The position numbers and the translations under genes were made by a program. This document shows, piece after piece, positions 56,059 through 64,000 of a stretch of DNA of 64,000 nt (position 1 is the first letter of the stretch; every line of letters starts with the position of its first letter). This DNA is from Bacillus solimangrovi (GTDB lineage: Bacteria > Bacillota > Bacilli > Bacillales > Bacillaceae_N). The notes under the pieces were generated by a model that saw only the letters and a list, made by a program, of their open reading frames with translations, had not been told where the DNA came from and searched no databases. The DNA lies in assembly GCF_001742425.1 (NCBI RefSeq), contig NZ_MJEH01000063.1, forward strand, positions 62,001-126,000, given 5' to 3'.

Positions 56059-58101
56059 ATGACAGCAAGAGACCTTGGAGTATTAGTTGGTGTAATTCTA
56101 ATTATAGCCATGCTTATCATTCCTTTTCCACCGTGGTTGTTGAGCATTTTAATTATCGTTAATATATCTCTTGCACTCATCGTGATCCTCGTTTCAATGA
56201 ATATGCAAGAAGCTTTACAGTTTTCAATTTTTCCATCTTTACTATTACTACTTACATTGTTTCGATTAGGGTTAAACGTGTCAACGACTCGTTCAATCTT
56301 AGCTAAAGGTGAAGCAGGACAAGTTATTGAAACATTTGGTTCCTTTGTAATTGGAGGAAATCCATTAGTAGGTCTTGTAGTATTCTTGATTTTGGTTATT
56401 ATTCAATTTCTCGTTATAACAAAAGGATCTGAGCGTGTATCAGAAGTTGCCGCTCGTTTTACACTCGATGCGATGCCAGGGAAACAAATGAGTATAGATG
56501 CAGATCTTAATGCAGGTATGATTTCGGAAGTAGAAGCACGAGAACGCCGTACAAAGATTGAGAGAGAAGCAGACTTTTATGGTGCGATGGATGGTGCAAG
56601 TAAATTCGTTAAAGGGGATGCAATTGCAGGGATTATCATCGTTATCATAAATATTGTATTTGGTATGATAATTGGTATGGTGCAAATGGATTTATCACTT
56701 GCAGAAGCTTCGTCTCGTTTTACGCTATTAACGGTAGGGGATGGACTTGTGAGTCAAATACCAGCACTATTGATTTCTACCGCAACAGGAATTGTTGTTA
56801 CACGTGCTGCGTCTGATGGCAACTTAGGTGATGATATTGCTACACAGTTATTTGCGTATCCGAAGTTATTATATGTTGCTGGTGCTACGATTGCTGGACT
56901 AGGCCTATTCACACCAATTGGTCCAAAGCTCACATTACCAATCGCTGCAGGTCTAGCTGCGGGTGGTTATTTTCTCGGTCGAAATGAAGCAAAATCGAAA
57001 GAGTTACAAGAGTTTGAGACTGATAGTAGTGATGATGAACAAGAGGATATGAAAAGTCCTGAAAGCGTCGTTAATTTGTTAACGGTTGATCCGATTGAGT
57101 TTGAATTTGGGTATGGATTAATACCGTTAGCAGATGCCAATCAAGGTGGAGACTTACTTGATCGGATTGTAATGATTCGCCGCCAATTAGCTTTAGAATT
57201 AGGTCTAGTTGTGCCAGTCGTGAGAATCCGAGATAACATACAATTACAGCCGAATGAATACCGGATGAAAATTAAAGGTAATGAGCTAGCACGTGGTGAG
57301 TTGTTACTTGATCACTATATGGCTATGAGTCCGGGTATTGAAGATGAGTCTATTGAAGGAATAGAAACTGTCGAACCAGCATTTGGACTTCCAGCAATTT
57401 GGATTTCCGAAGAGATGAAAGAAACAGCAGAGTTATCAGGTTATACGGTGGTTGATCCTCCTTCTGTCGTTTCAACTCATTTAACCGAGATTATCAAAAA
57501 TAATGCACATGAGTTACTCGGTAGGCAGGAAACACAACAATTAATCGACCATTTAAAAGAATCTTATCCTATTTTAGTTGATGAAGTGACACCAAGCCCA
57601 TTATCAGTTGGAGAAGTGCAAAAAGTCCTTGCCAATTTATTACGTGAACGTGTATCCATTCGTAATTTGCCTGTTATTTTTGAGGCATTGGCTGACTATG
57701 GAAAATTATCTGACGATACAAGTCTATTAACGGAATATGTTCGTCAAGCACTTGCTCGTCAACTGACTCGTCACTTTGCAATTGAAGGGGAATCTTTAAA
57801 AGTGGTGACATTATCAGGTAATGTAGAGAAGATTATTGCTGAGAACGTTCAACAGACAGAACATGGGAATTTCTTGTCTCTTGACCCGAATGATTCACAA
57901 TTAATTATTCAACAAATTTCCATAGAGATTGAGCGATTATCAATGCAGGAACAAACGCCAATTTTGCTATGTTCACCAGCTGTTCGAATGTATGTCAAAC
58001 AGTTAATTGACCCGTATCTTCCTGCTGTGCCAGTATTATCATATAATGAACTTGAAACAACTGTAGAAGTTCAAAGTGTTGGGGTGGTGGATGTTGCATG
58101 A
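56059..58101 (+). CDS. flhA: Flagellar biosynthesis protein FlhA
   Basis: A 680-residue export-gate protein: about eight N-terminal transmembrane segments (1-310), the conserved FHIPEP-type cytoplasmic loop (RFTLDAMPGKQMSIDADLNA) and a C-terminal domain that receives chaperone-substrate complexes. RREADFYGAMDGASKFVKGD-like signature is present as EREADFYGAMDGASKFVKGD. AAGGAGAG is 7 bases upstream. The stop overlaps flhF by ATGA. Confidence 0.97.
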   Translation: MTARDLGVLVGVILIIAMLIIPFPPWLLSILIIVNISLALIVILVSMNMQEALQFSIFPSLLLLLTLFRLGLNVSTTRSILAKGEAGQVIETFGSFVIGGNPLVGLVVFLILVIIQFLVITKGSERVSEVAARFTLDAMPGKQMSIDADLNAGMISEVEARERRTKIEREADFYGAMDGASKFVKGDAIAGIIIVIINIVFGMIIGMVQMDLSLAEASSRFTLLTVGDGLVSQIPALLISTATGIVVTRAASDGNLGDDIATQLFAYPKLLYVAGATIAGLGLFTPIGPKLTLPIAAGLAAGGYFLGRNEAKSKELQEFETDSSDDEQEDMKSPESVVNLLTVDPIEFEFGYGLIPLADANQGGDLLDRIVMIRRQLALELGLVVPVVRIRDNIQLQPNEYRMKIKGNELARGELLLDHYMAMSPGIEDESIEGIETVEPAFGLPAIWISEEMKETAELSGYTVVDPPSVVSTHLTEIIKNNAHELLGRQETQQLIDHLKESYPILVDEVTPSPLSVGEVQKVLANLLRERVSIRNLPVIFEALADYGKLSDDTSLLTEYVRQALARQLTRHFAIEGESLKVVTLSGNVEKIIAENVQQTEHGNFLSLDPNDSQLIIQQISIEIERLSMQEQTPILLCSPAVRMYVKQLIDPYLPAVPVLSYNELETTVEVQSVGVVDVA

Positions 58102-59267
58102 GGGTGAAAAAATTTATCGCACCTACTATGCCAGAGGCAATGAAGAAGGTTCGAGCAGAGCTAGGACAAGATGCAGTTATCTTAAATTCAAAAGTTATCA
58201 ATAAAGGTGGATTCTTTGGTTTATTTGTGAAAAAAAATATAGAGGTTATAGCTGCTATTGATCCAGAGGTAGCTCAGTCACAACAATATAAAAAAGTAGA
58301 CAAACTGTATGAAGAACCAAAACGTATACAACAAGTTCAACAGTCAGATAAGAACCTCATTAATACAGACTCTCGTTCTCCAGAGTTGTTAAAAGAAATT
58401 CAAGATTTAAAAGAAATGATGGCAAACTTATCTGAGGTTAATGAAGCGACGTCTAATCATTTGCCTAGTCCAATTCGAAATATTCATCGATTACTTGATG
58501 AGCAAGATGTATACAGTGCTATTCGTGATGAACTTGTGCATGAGTTATTGGAAAAGTGGTACTTATCTAAAGGAGAGGCATCTTTTAATGACGTGTACAA
58601 ATGGTTATTAGACAATTTACATACACGTTTATCAGTTTTGTCATTTGGTCCAGTTCAGGAAGAGAAAAAGTTTATAAACGTTATAGGGCCCACTGGAGTT
58701 GGGAAAACAACAACTCTAGCAAAGATGGCAGCACATGAAGTATTAAAAAGAAATAAAAAGTGTGCATTCATTACGACAGATACGTATCGAATAGCTGCTG
58801 TTGAACAACTTAAAACGTATGCTAGTATTTTAAACATACCGATTGAAGTGGCCTATACATTAGATGATTTTAAAAAAGCAAAAGAAAAGCTAGAAAGCTA
58901 TGACAAAGTGTTTGTTGATACTGCTGGTCGCAATTTCCGAAATAAAGAATATATAAAAGACTTAACGAAAGTTATTGATTTTGATAAAGAAATGGAAACG
59001 TACCTTGTAATGGCCTTAACAGCAAAAAATGCCGATATGGAAAAAATTCACGAGCAATTCCAAACGATACACATAGACAGGTTAATCTATACAAAATCTG
59101 ATGAGACTGCAAGTTACGGTTCGATGCTTAATATGTGTTTGAAGAATAGAGTTGGAGTTGCTTATATCACTCACGGCCAAAATGTACCTGATGATATAGA
59201 AAAAGCTTCGCCAAAGCTCATATTAAATAAAGTGTTTGGAGTTAATGGATATGAGGGATCAAGCTGA
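58098..59267 (+). CDS. flhF: Flagellar SRP-like GTPase FlhF
   Basis: A 389-residue third SRP-type GTPase that fixes flagellum position/number. An N-terminal basic domain (MRVKKFIAPTMPEAMKKVRA) and a helical N domain precede the G domain with P-loop [14 protein letters not shown] near residue 199, DTAGRNFRN and TKSDETASYG. FlhG, its activator, begins inside its last codons. Confidence 0.96.
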   Translation: MRVKKFIAPTMPEAMKKVRAELGQDAVILNSKVINKGGFFGLFVKKNIEVIAAIDPEVAQSQQYKKVDKLYEEPKRIQQVQQSDKNLINTDSRSPELLKEIQDLKEMMANLSEVNEATSNHLPSPIRNIHRLLDEQDVYSAIRDELVHELLEKWYLSKGEASFNDVYKWLLDNLHTRLSVLSFGPVQEEKKFINVIGPTGVGKTTTLAKMAAHEVLKRNKKCAFITTDTYRIAAVEQLKTYASILNIPIEVAYTLDDFKKAKEKLESYDKVFVDTAGRNFRNKEYIKDLTKVIDFDKEMETYLVMALTAKNADMEKIHEQFQTIHIDRLIYTKSDETASYGSMLNMCLKNRVGVAYITHGQNVPDDIEKASPKLILNKVFGVNGYEGSS

Positions 59268-60117
59268 AAGTTTAAGGATTAAATTAAAAAAACAACAAAA
59301 TCAATCGGATGAAGCGAAAGCAATTGCTGTTGTAAGTGGTAAAGGTGGGGTTGGAAAATCAAACTTTTCGTTAAATTTTGCTCTCTCTTTATCTAATAAT
59401 GGTTCAAAAGTGTTATTATTTGATATGGATATTGGAATGGGAAATATTGATATTTTAATGGGTGTTAGTGCCAAATATAGTATCCTTGATTTATTTGAGC
59501 ATAATATGGTAATTCGTGATATTATTGAATCGGGACCAGGGAACCTCTCTTATATCGCTGGTGCAACGGGAATGACGACCATTTTTAAAATGGAACAAGC
59601 ATCGTTTAATAAGTTTATGGAACAATTACAAACAATATTTGAAGAATACGATTATATCATTTTTGATATGGGTGCAGGTATGACTGAGGAGAGCATGAGG
59701 TTTATCCTCTCAGTTCAAGAAACAATTGTCGTAACAACACCTGAACCTACATCTCTAACAGATGCCTATGCAATGATAAAGTATATACACAATCAAAGGG
59801 ATGATTTACCATTTTATGTATTAGTAAATCGTACATTTGATGAAAGGCAAGCAGTAAAAACATACAATCGTTTACAAAAAGTAGCGAAACATTTCTTAGA
59901 ACGAGATATACAGTTTCTTGGTAGTATACCTGATGACCGTTCAGTGATGAAGGCTGTTGCAAATCAAACACCATTTCTTTTGCATAATGAACGTTCATCT
60001 GCAAGCAAGGCTATTATGGAGATTATTAAACGATACGAAAATCACCATTTTAATCTAGAAGACACTTCTAAATTAAGTTTTGTATCAAAGTTGAAGCGAT
60101 TTTTCATAGAAAGGTAG
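59251..60117 (+). CDS. flhG: MinD-like ATPase FlhG (YlxH)
   Basis: A 288-residue MinD/ParA-family ATPase that stimulates FlhF and controls flagellar number. The N-terminal MRDQAESLRIKLKKQQ is the DQAxxLR activator helix. The deviant Walker A VVSGKGGVGKSNFSLNFA is near residues 29-38; LFDMDIGMGNIDILMG follows. The C-terminal membrane-targeting helix is suggested by FVSKLKRFFIER. ATG 59251 is chosen; ATG 59245 and TTG 59236 are possible. Confidence 0.96.
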   Translation: MRDQAESLRIKLKKQQNQSDEAKAIAVVSGKGGVGKSNFSLNFALSLSNNGSKVLLFDMDIGMGNIDILMGVSAKYSILDLFEHNMVIRDIIESGPGNLSYIAGATGMTTIFKMEQASFNKFMEQLQTIFEEYDYIIFDMGAGMTEESMRFILSVQETIVVTTPEPTSLTDAYAMIKYIHNQRDDLPFYVLVNRTFDERQAVKTYNRLQKVAKHFLERDIQFLGSIPDDRSVMKAVANQTPFLLHNERSSASKAIMEIIKRYENHHFNLEDTSKLSFVSKLKRFFIER

Positions 60118-60124
60118 GATGTCG

Positions 60125-61189
60125 ATGACTAGACAGGTTTCTGTATTAATCGTAGATGATTCAGCGTTTATGCGTAAATTAATAACAGACTTGTTATCTG
60201 AATCTACCCGTATAAAAGTTATCGGCACTGCAAGAAATGGACGAGAAGCAGTAAAGAAAGTAATTGAGTTTAAGCCTGATGTAGTTACAATGGATGTAGA
60301 AATGCCCATAATGAATGGGCTTGATGCATTACAAGAAATGATGAAACGAGCTCCAGTTCCTGTTGTGATGCTTTCGAGTACGACACAAGAGAACGCAGCT
60401 AATACAATGATAGCGATGCAAAATGGAGCAGTTGATTTTATTGCTAAACCTTCTGGGGCAATATCACTTGATCTTCATAAGGTGAAAGAAGAATTAATAT
60501 ATAAAGTAATTACAGCTAGTAAGGCAAACATTCTCGGAGTGCACAAGAACCCATCACAAGAGAATATAACTCCTATTACATTGAAGGATAGTATAAGACA
60601 CCCAATGAAGTACAAACAGAAAATTATTTGTATAGGTACTTCTACAGGGGGGCCGCGAGCATTACAAAATGTATTAACTAAGCTTCCTTCATCAATTGAT
60701 GCACCGATTTTGATCGTTCAACATATGCCTGCTGGTTTTACGAAATCACTTGCTGACAGATTAGATTCATTAAGTCAGATTTCCGTGAAGGAAGCTGTAG
60801 ATGGGGATATTATAAAAAAAGGGACTGCATACATCGCACCTGGTGGATATCATTTGAAACTTAAGCTAATTGGAACCTCACTAGTTGTCCAATTAAATGA
60901 CGATCCACCTAAAAATGGTCATCGTCCTTCCGTTGATGTTATGTATGAATCAGTTAGTTACTTGCAAAATTATTTCAAACTTGCTGTTATTATGACAGGA
61001 ATGGGAACAGATGGTGCAAAAGGATTACATAAATTGGTTGATACGGGCAGTGTAAAGGCTATTGCTGAGTCAAAGGAGTCTTCAGTAGTGTATGGGATGC
61101 CAAAAGCAGCTGTTGATACTGGCCTAATAGATGAAGTGGCACATGTGGATAACATTGCAAATTTAATTATTAAACATATCGGTGCATAA
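60125..61189 (+). CDS. cheB: Protein-glutamate methylesterase CheB
   Basis: A 354-residue chemoreceptor methylesterase/deamidase. The receiver domain has Asp11/Asp12 and Asp57 (VVTMDVEMPIMNG). The catalytic domain has the serine in IGTSTGGPRAL, histidine in LIVQHMPAGFTKSLADRL and aspartate in MTGMGTDGAKG. ATG 60125 is 6 bases after AAGGTAGG; ATG 60119 is adjacent to that site. cheA follows. Confidence 0.97.
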   Translation: MTRQVSVLIVDDSAFMRKLITDLLSESTRIKVIGTARNGREAVKKVIEFKPDVVTMDVEMPIMNGLDALQEMMKRAPVPVVMLSSTTQENAANTMIAMQNGAVDFIAKPSGAISLDLHKVKEELIYKVITASKANILGVHKNPSQENITPITLKDSIRHPMKYKQKIICIGTSTGGPRALQNVLTKLPSSIDAPILIVQHMPAGFTKSLADRLDSLSQISVKEAVDGDIIKKGTAYIAPGGYHLKLKLIGTSLVVQLNDDPPKNGHRPSVDVMYESVSYLQNYFKLAVIMTGMGTDGAKGLHKLVDTGSVKAIAESKESSVVYGMPKAAVDTGLIDEVAHVDNIANLIIKHIGA

Positions 61190-61204
61190 AGGGGTGCTAT
61201 TCAA

Positions 61205-63286
61205 ATGGAAAATCAACAATACTTAGAAGTATTTATTGATGAAAGTAAAGAGCATTTACAAACAGTTAATGACCAGTTATTACTATTAGAAAATAACCCT
61301 GAAGATATGGATATTGTAAATGAAATCTTTCGTTCTGCACATACCTTAAAAGGGATGTCTGCGACAATGGGGTTTGAGGATTTAGCTAACCTTACTCATA
61401 AAATGGAAAATGTACTCGATGGAATACGCAATCATAAGATTGTGGTTACTACAGGCATTTTAGATGTCGTATTTGAATCAGTAGATGACCTTGAAGCAAT
61501 GGTAATGGACATTGCTGGAGGTGGGGATGGTAAACGTGATGTAGAGGATGTTGTAAATAAATTGAAACGTATAGAAAATGGAGAAGAAATATCCCAAACC
61601 TCTGCAAAACCTGAAGTTGCAGCTACAGCTGCTTCAAATATCCATTTGAATGAAAAATACGATCAATTTGAAATCACTGTTTTAGAACAATCGAAAGAGC
61701 AAGGGTTTGAAGCATATCATGTTACGGTTAAATTACGTGAAGATTGCTTGCTAAAAGGTGCTCGTGTCTTTATGACATTTGAAGTAATTGAACAAGTTGG
61801 TGAAGTGATCAAATCTACTCCGCCAGTTGATGAACTTGAGGAAGAGCAGTTTGATTTAGAGTTCAGTGTCACTGTCGTTTCAAAAGAAAGTGCTGGAGAT
61901 TTAGAGAAACGAATTATGAAAGTATCTGAACTTGAAAGTGTGACAGTTGAAGTTCTAAATATTGAGAGTTTAAAAGAGGCAATTGAAGAAGAAGAAGTAG
62001 AGAAAGTGGAACAAGCAGCACAACTAGTTAATGTGACAAACCAGCAACAACAACTTCCAACTGTTAAAAAAGAGGAAAATAATTCACAGAAAAAAGAGAG
62101 TGAAGAAGCTCAATCAAAATCTAAAACACAAGCAGTCTCTAATAAAACGATTCGAGTAAATATTGAACGTCTTGATATTCTTATGAATTTATTTGAAGAG
62201 CTAGTTATTGACAGAGGTCGACTTGAACAGATTTCAAATGATTTGAATAATTCTGAATTACATGAAACAGTTGAGCGTATGTCTCGCATTTCAGGTGATT
62301 TACAGAACATTATCCTTAATATGCGAATGGTTCCTGTTGAACAGGTATTTAATAGATTTCCACGTATGGTAAGGCAACTTGCACGTGATCTAGGTAAAAA
62401 GATTAATTTAGAGATTATTGGTGCTGATACTGAATTAGATCGAACGGTAATTGATGAAATTGGTGATCCGCTCGTTCATTTAATTCGTAATGCTATTGAT
62501 CATGGAATTGAAACACCAGAAACACGTAAAGCAATTGGAAAGTCTGAAACAGGTACCGTTGTGTTAAAGGCATATCATAGTGGTAATCATGTTTTCATTG
62601 AAATAGAAGATGATGGAGCTGGAATTGACCGTGAACGTGTCCTGAATAAGGCGATCGAACGCGGGGTTATTACAGCTGAGGCAGGAGCAAACTTAACTGA
62701 CAAACAAGTGTATGAGTTGATCTTGGCTTCTGGCTTCTCTACAGCAGAAAAAATTTCAGATGTTTCTGGTCGTGGAGTAGGTCTAGATGTTGTGAAAAAT
62801 ACGATTGAATCGCTAAGCGGATCAGTTTCAATTGACGCTAAACAAGGTGTTGGTTCTATTTTCTCAATCCAACTGCCGTTAACATTGTCAATAATTTCTG
62901 TCATGCTCGTTGAAATTCAGAAAGAAAAGTATGCGATTCCATTATCATCTATTATCGAAACGGCCATTGTCAAAGAAGAAGACATTTTAAATGCTCACAA
63001 TCAAAAGGTAATAGATTTCCGTGGCAAGGTTGTCCCACTTGTCTTTTTAAATGATGTATTTGAAGTTCCTACTGAAAAAGATTCTGATGATTTTTATTCA
63101 ATTGTCATTGTTCGTAAAGGGGATAAAATGGCTGGTTTAGTAGTTGATTCCTTCATTGGTCAACAAGAGATTGTTTTGAAATCACTAGGTGATTATTTAA
63201 CGAATGTTTTTGCCATCTCTGGTGCTACAATATTAGGAAATGGGCAAGTTGCACTAATCATTGATTGTAATGCACTTATTAAATAA
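61205..63286 (+). CDS. cheA: Chemotaxis histidine kinase CheA
   Basis: A 693-residue hub kinase. P1 carries phosphorylated His46 (IFRSAHTLKGMSATMG); P2 (about 155-260) docks CheY; a Q/E/K-rich linker leads to P3 dimerisation (TIRVNIERLDILMNLFEELV). The P4 kinase domain has HLIRNAIDHGIE (N box), EDDGAGID (G1) and GRGVGLDVVKN (G2). P5 at the C terminus is the CheW-like coupling domain. All catalytic elements are present. AAAGGGG precedes the ATG. Confidence 0.98.
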   Translation: MENQQYLEVFIDESKEHLQTVNDQLLLLENNPEDMDIVNEIFRSAHTLKGMSATMGFEDLANLTHKMENVLDGIRNHKIVVTTGILDVVFESVDDLEAMVMDIAGGGDGKRDVEDVVNKLKRIENGEEISQTSAKPEVAATAASNIHLNEKYDQFEITVLEQSKEQGFEAYHVTVKLREDCLLKGARVFMTFEVIEQVGEVIKSTPPVDELEEEQFDLEFSVTVVSKESAGDLEKRIMKVSELESVTVEVLNIESLKEAIEEEEVEKVEQAAQLVNVTNQQQQLPTVKKEENNSQKKESEEAQSKSKTQAVSNKTIRVNIERLDILMNLFEELVIDRGRLEQISNDLNNSELHETVERMSRISGDLQNIILNMRMVPVEQVFNRFPRMVRQLARDLGKKINLEIIGADTELDRTVIDEIGDPLVHLIRNAIDHGIETPETRKAIGKSETGTVVLKAYHSGNHVFIEIEDDGAGIDRERVLNKAIERGVITAEAGANLTDKQVYELILASGFSTAEKISDVSGRGVGLDVVKNTIESLSGSVSIDAKQGVGSIFSIQLPLTLSIISVMLVEIQKEKYAIPLSSIIETAIVKEEDILNAHNQKVIDFRGKVVPLVFLNDVFEVPTEKDSDDFYSIVIVRKGDKMAGLVVDSFIGQQEIVLKSLGDYLTNVFAISGATILGNGQVALIIDCNALIK

Positions 63287-63351
63287 TTTGTAAGTTCACT
63301 GATTTTGAAAGCTCTTTCTTGTAGTGCAAATCGAATAGGGAGGAAAGACAG

Positions 63352-63822
63352 ATGTCTGTAAACGCAATAAATGATTTAAAAGTTATCGTGTTTCAATTAA
63401 AAGATGAAGAGTATGGAATTCCTGTACAACAAGTGCACTCTATTGAAAGAATGCAATATATCACTCGAGTACCTCGTGTCGCTAAATTTGTTAAAGGCGT
63501 TATTAACTTACGTGGAGTAGTAACTCCAATTATAGATTTGAGAAGGCGTTTTGGTTTAGAAGAAGTTGAATACAACGATAGTACACGTATTATTATTGTC
63601 GGAGTAGAAGATATGGAAGTAGGTATAATTGTAGATGCGGCGAATGATGTCATCGATATTCCAGAAGGAACAATTGAGCCACCTCCAGAAGTAGTAGGAT
63701 CTGTTGAGGTTGAATATTTAAACGGTGTCGCTAAAGTTGAAAAACGTCTTCTAATTTTGCTTAATTTGGATAAAGTGTTCAATCCTGAAGAAATAAAAGA
63801 AACTCATGCTATTGAGGCATAA
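63352..63822 (+). CDS. cheW: Chemotaxis coupling protein CheW
   Basis: A 156-residue adaptor linking receptors to CheA. The SH3-like signature VFQLKDEEYGIPVQQVHSIE, VPRVAKFVKGVINLRGVVTP and LNLDKVF are intact. AGGGAGGAAAG precedes the ATG. cheC starts 5 bases after its stop. Confidence 0.97.
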   Translation: MSVNAINDLKVIVFQLKDEEYGIPVQQVHSIERMQYITRVPRVAKFVKGVINLRGVVTPIIDLRRRFGLEEVEYNDSTRIIIVGVEDMEVGIIVDAANDVIDIPEGTIEPPPEVVGSVEVEYLNGVAKVEKRLLILLNLDKVFNPEEIKETHAIEA

Positions 63823-63827
63823 AAGTC

Positions 63828-64000
63828 ATGTCATTTTATAAACAGATTACTAGTGAACATCTAGATATTTTAAAAGAAGTAGGTAATATTGGTGCTGGAA
63901 ATGCAGCAACTGCTCTATCACAATTGCTAAATAAGCCAATTGATATGACAGTCCCAAATGTTAAAATCGTTTCATTTGATGAAATGATGGAGATGATGGG
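63828..64000 (+). CDS. cheC: CheY-P phosphatase CheC, 5' part
   Basis: The first 57 codons of CheC, cut by the window end. The start MSFYKQITSEHLDILKEVGN and the first E-x-x-N phosphatase site (LKEVGNIGAGNAATALSQLL) with the following conserved proline (TVPNVKIVSFDEM) identify it. CheC removes phosphate from CheY-P and is regulated by CheD in Bacillus. Follows cheW by 5 bases. Confidence 0.95.
   Translation, partial: MSFYKQITSEHLDILKEVGNIGAGNAATALSQLLNKPIDMTVPNVKIVSFDEMMEMM

Noticed and set aside
1-64000. CRISPR arrays, insertion sequences, prophage, tRNA or rRNA genes
   Set aside because: No regularly spaced repeats, transposase or phage-like genes, or RNA gene signatures were noticed. xerC is the housekeeping dimer-resolution enzyme, not a mobile integrase.

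Overview
The window is a contiguous piece of a low-GC, endospore-forming, flagellated member of the Bacillaceae. The evidence is direct: a 26-residue SpoVM gene behind a SigE-like promoter, the Bacillus order of core genes (yloU-fakA, fapR-plsX-fabD-fabG-acpP-rnc-smc-ftsY, ylxM-ffh, rpsP-ylqC-ylqD-rimM-trmD-rplS), codY behind xerC-hslVU, and a fla/che operon with the Gram-positive components FliY, SwrD, FlhF/FlhG and CheC. Species cannot be assigned from the sequence. No insertion sequence, prophage, CRISPR array, tRNA or rRNA was seen. Almost everything is on the + strand; the only confident minus-strand gene is rpmB.

Layout. 1-3.4 kb: 3' end of rpe, spoVM, rpmB (convergent), yloU, fakA/yloV. 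3.6-7.3 kb: L-serine dehydratase beta and alpha subunits, then recG. 7.4-11.2 kb: the FapR-controlled lipid block fapR-plsX-fabD-fabG-acpP. 11.3-18.8 kb: rnc, smc, ftsY, ylxM, ffh (RNA processing, chromosome condensation, SRP targeting). 18.9-24.4 kb: rpsP, khpA, ylqD, rimM, trmD, rplS, signal peptidase I, rbgA, rnhB (ribosome and tRNA maturation). 24.5-27 kb: ylqG and ylqH, a FliK-like/FlhB-tail-like pair outside the flagellar operon. 27.2-29.3 kb: sucCD. 29.3-38 kb: dprA, topA, trmFO, xerC, hslV, hslU, codY.

38.5-64 kb is one long flagellar/chemotaxis operon: flgB, flgC, fliE, fliF, fliG, fliH, fliI, fliJ, ylxF, fliK, flgD, a TIGR02530-type gene, flgE, swrD, fliL, fliM, fliY, cheY, fliZ, fliP, fliQ, fliR, flhB, flhA, flhF, flhG, cheB, cheA, cheW and the start of cheC. 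The genes are packed with short gaps or overlaps and I saw no terminator inside. It encodes the basal body, export gate and ATPase, hook, switch and the central chemotaxis phosphorelay.

The region is mainly conserved core genome, and I found no convincing new multi-gene system. The most notable items are local: a strong ribosome-binding site before swrD that leads into an 18-codon out-of-frame ORF and a hairpin next to the true start; a likely CTG start for dprA; the YlqG/YlqH pair, in which YlqH equals the FlhB tail but starts just after the autocleavage motif; an HslV N terminus without the Ser2 used by the B. subtilis enzyme; and recognisable SigE, FapR and SigD-like control sites, with a weaker CodY-like match.
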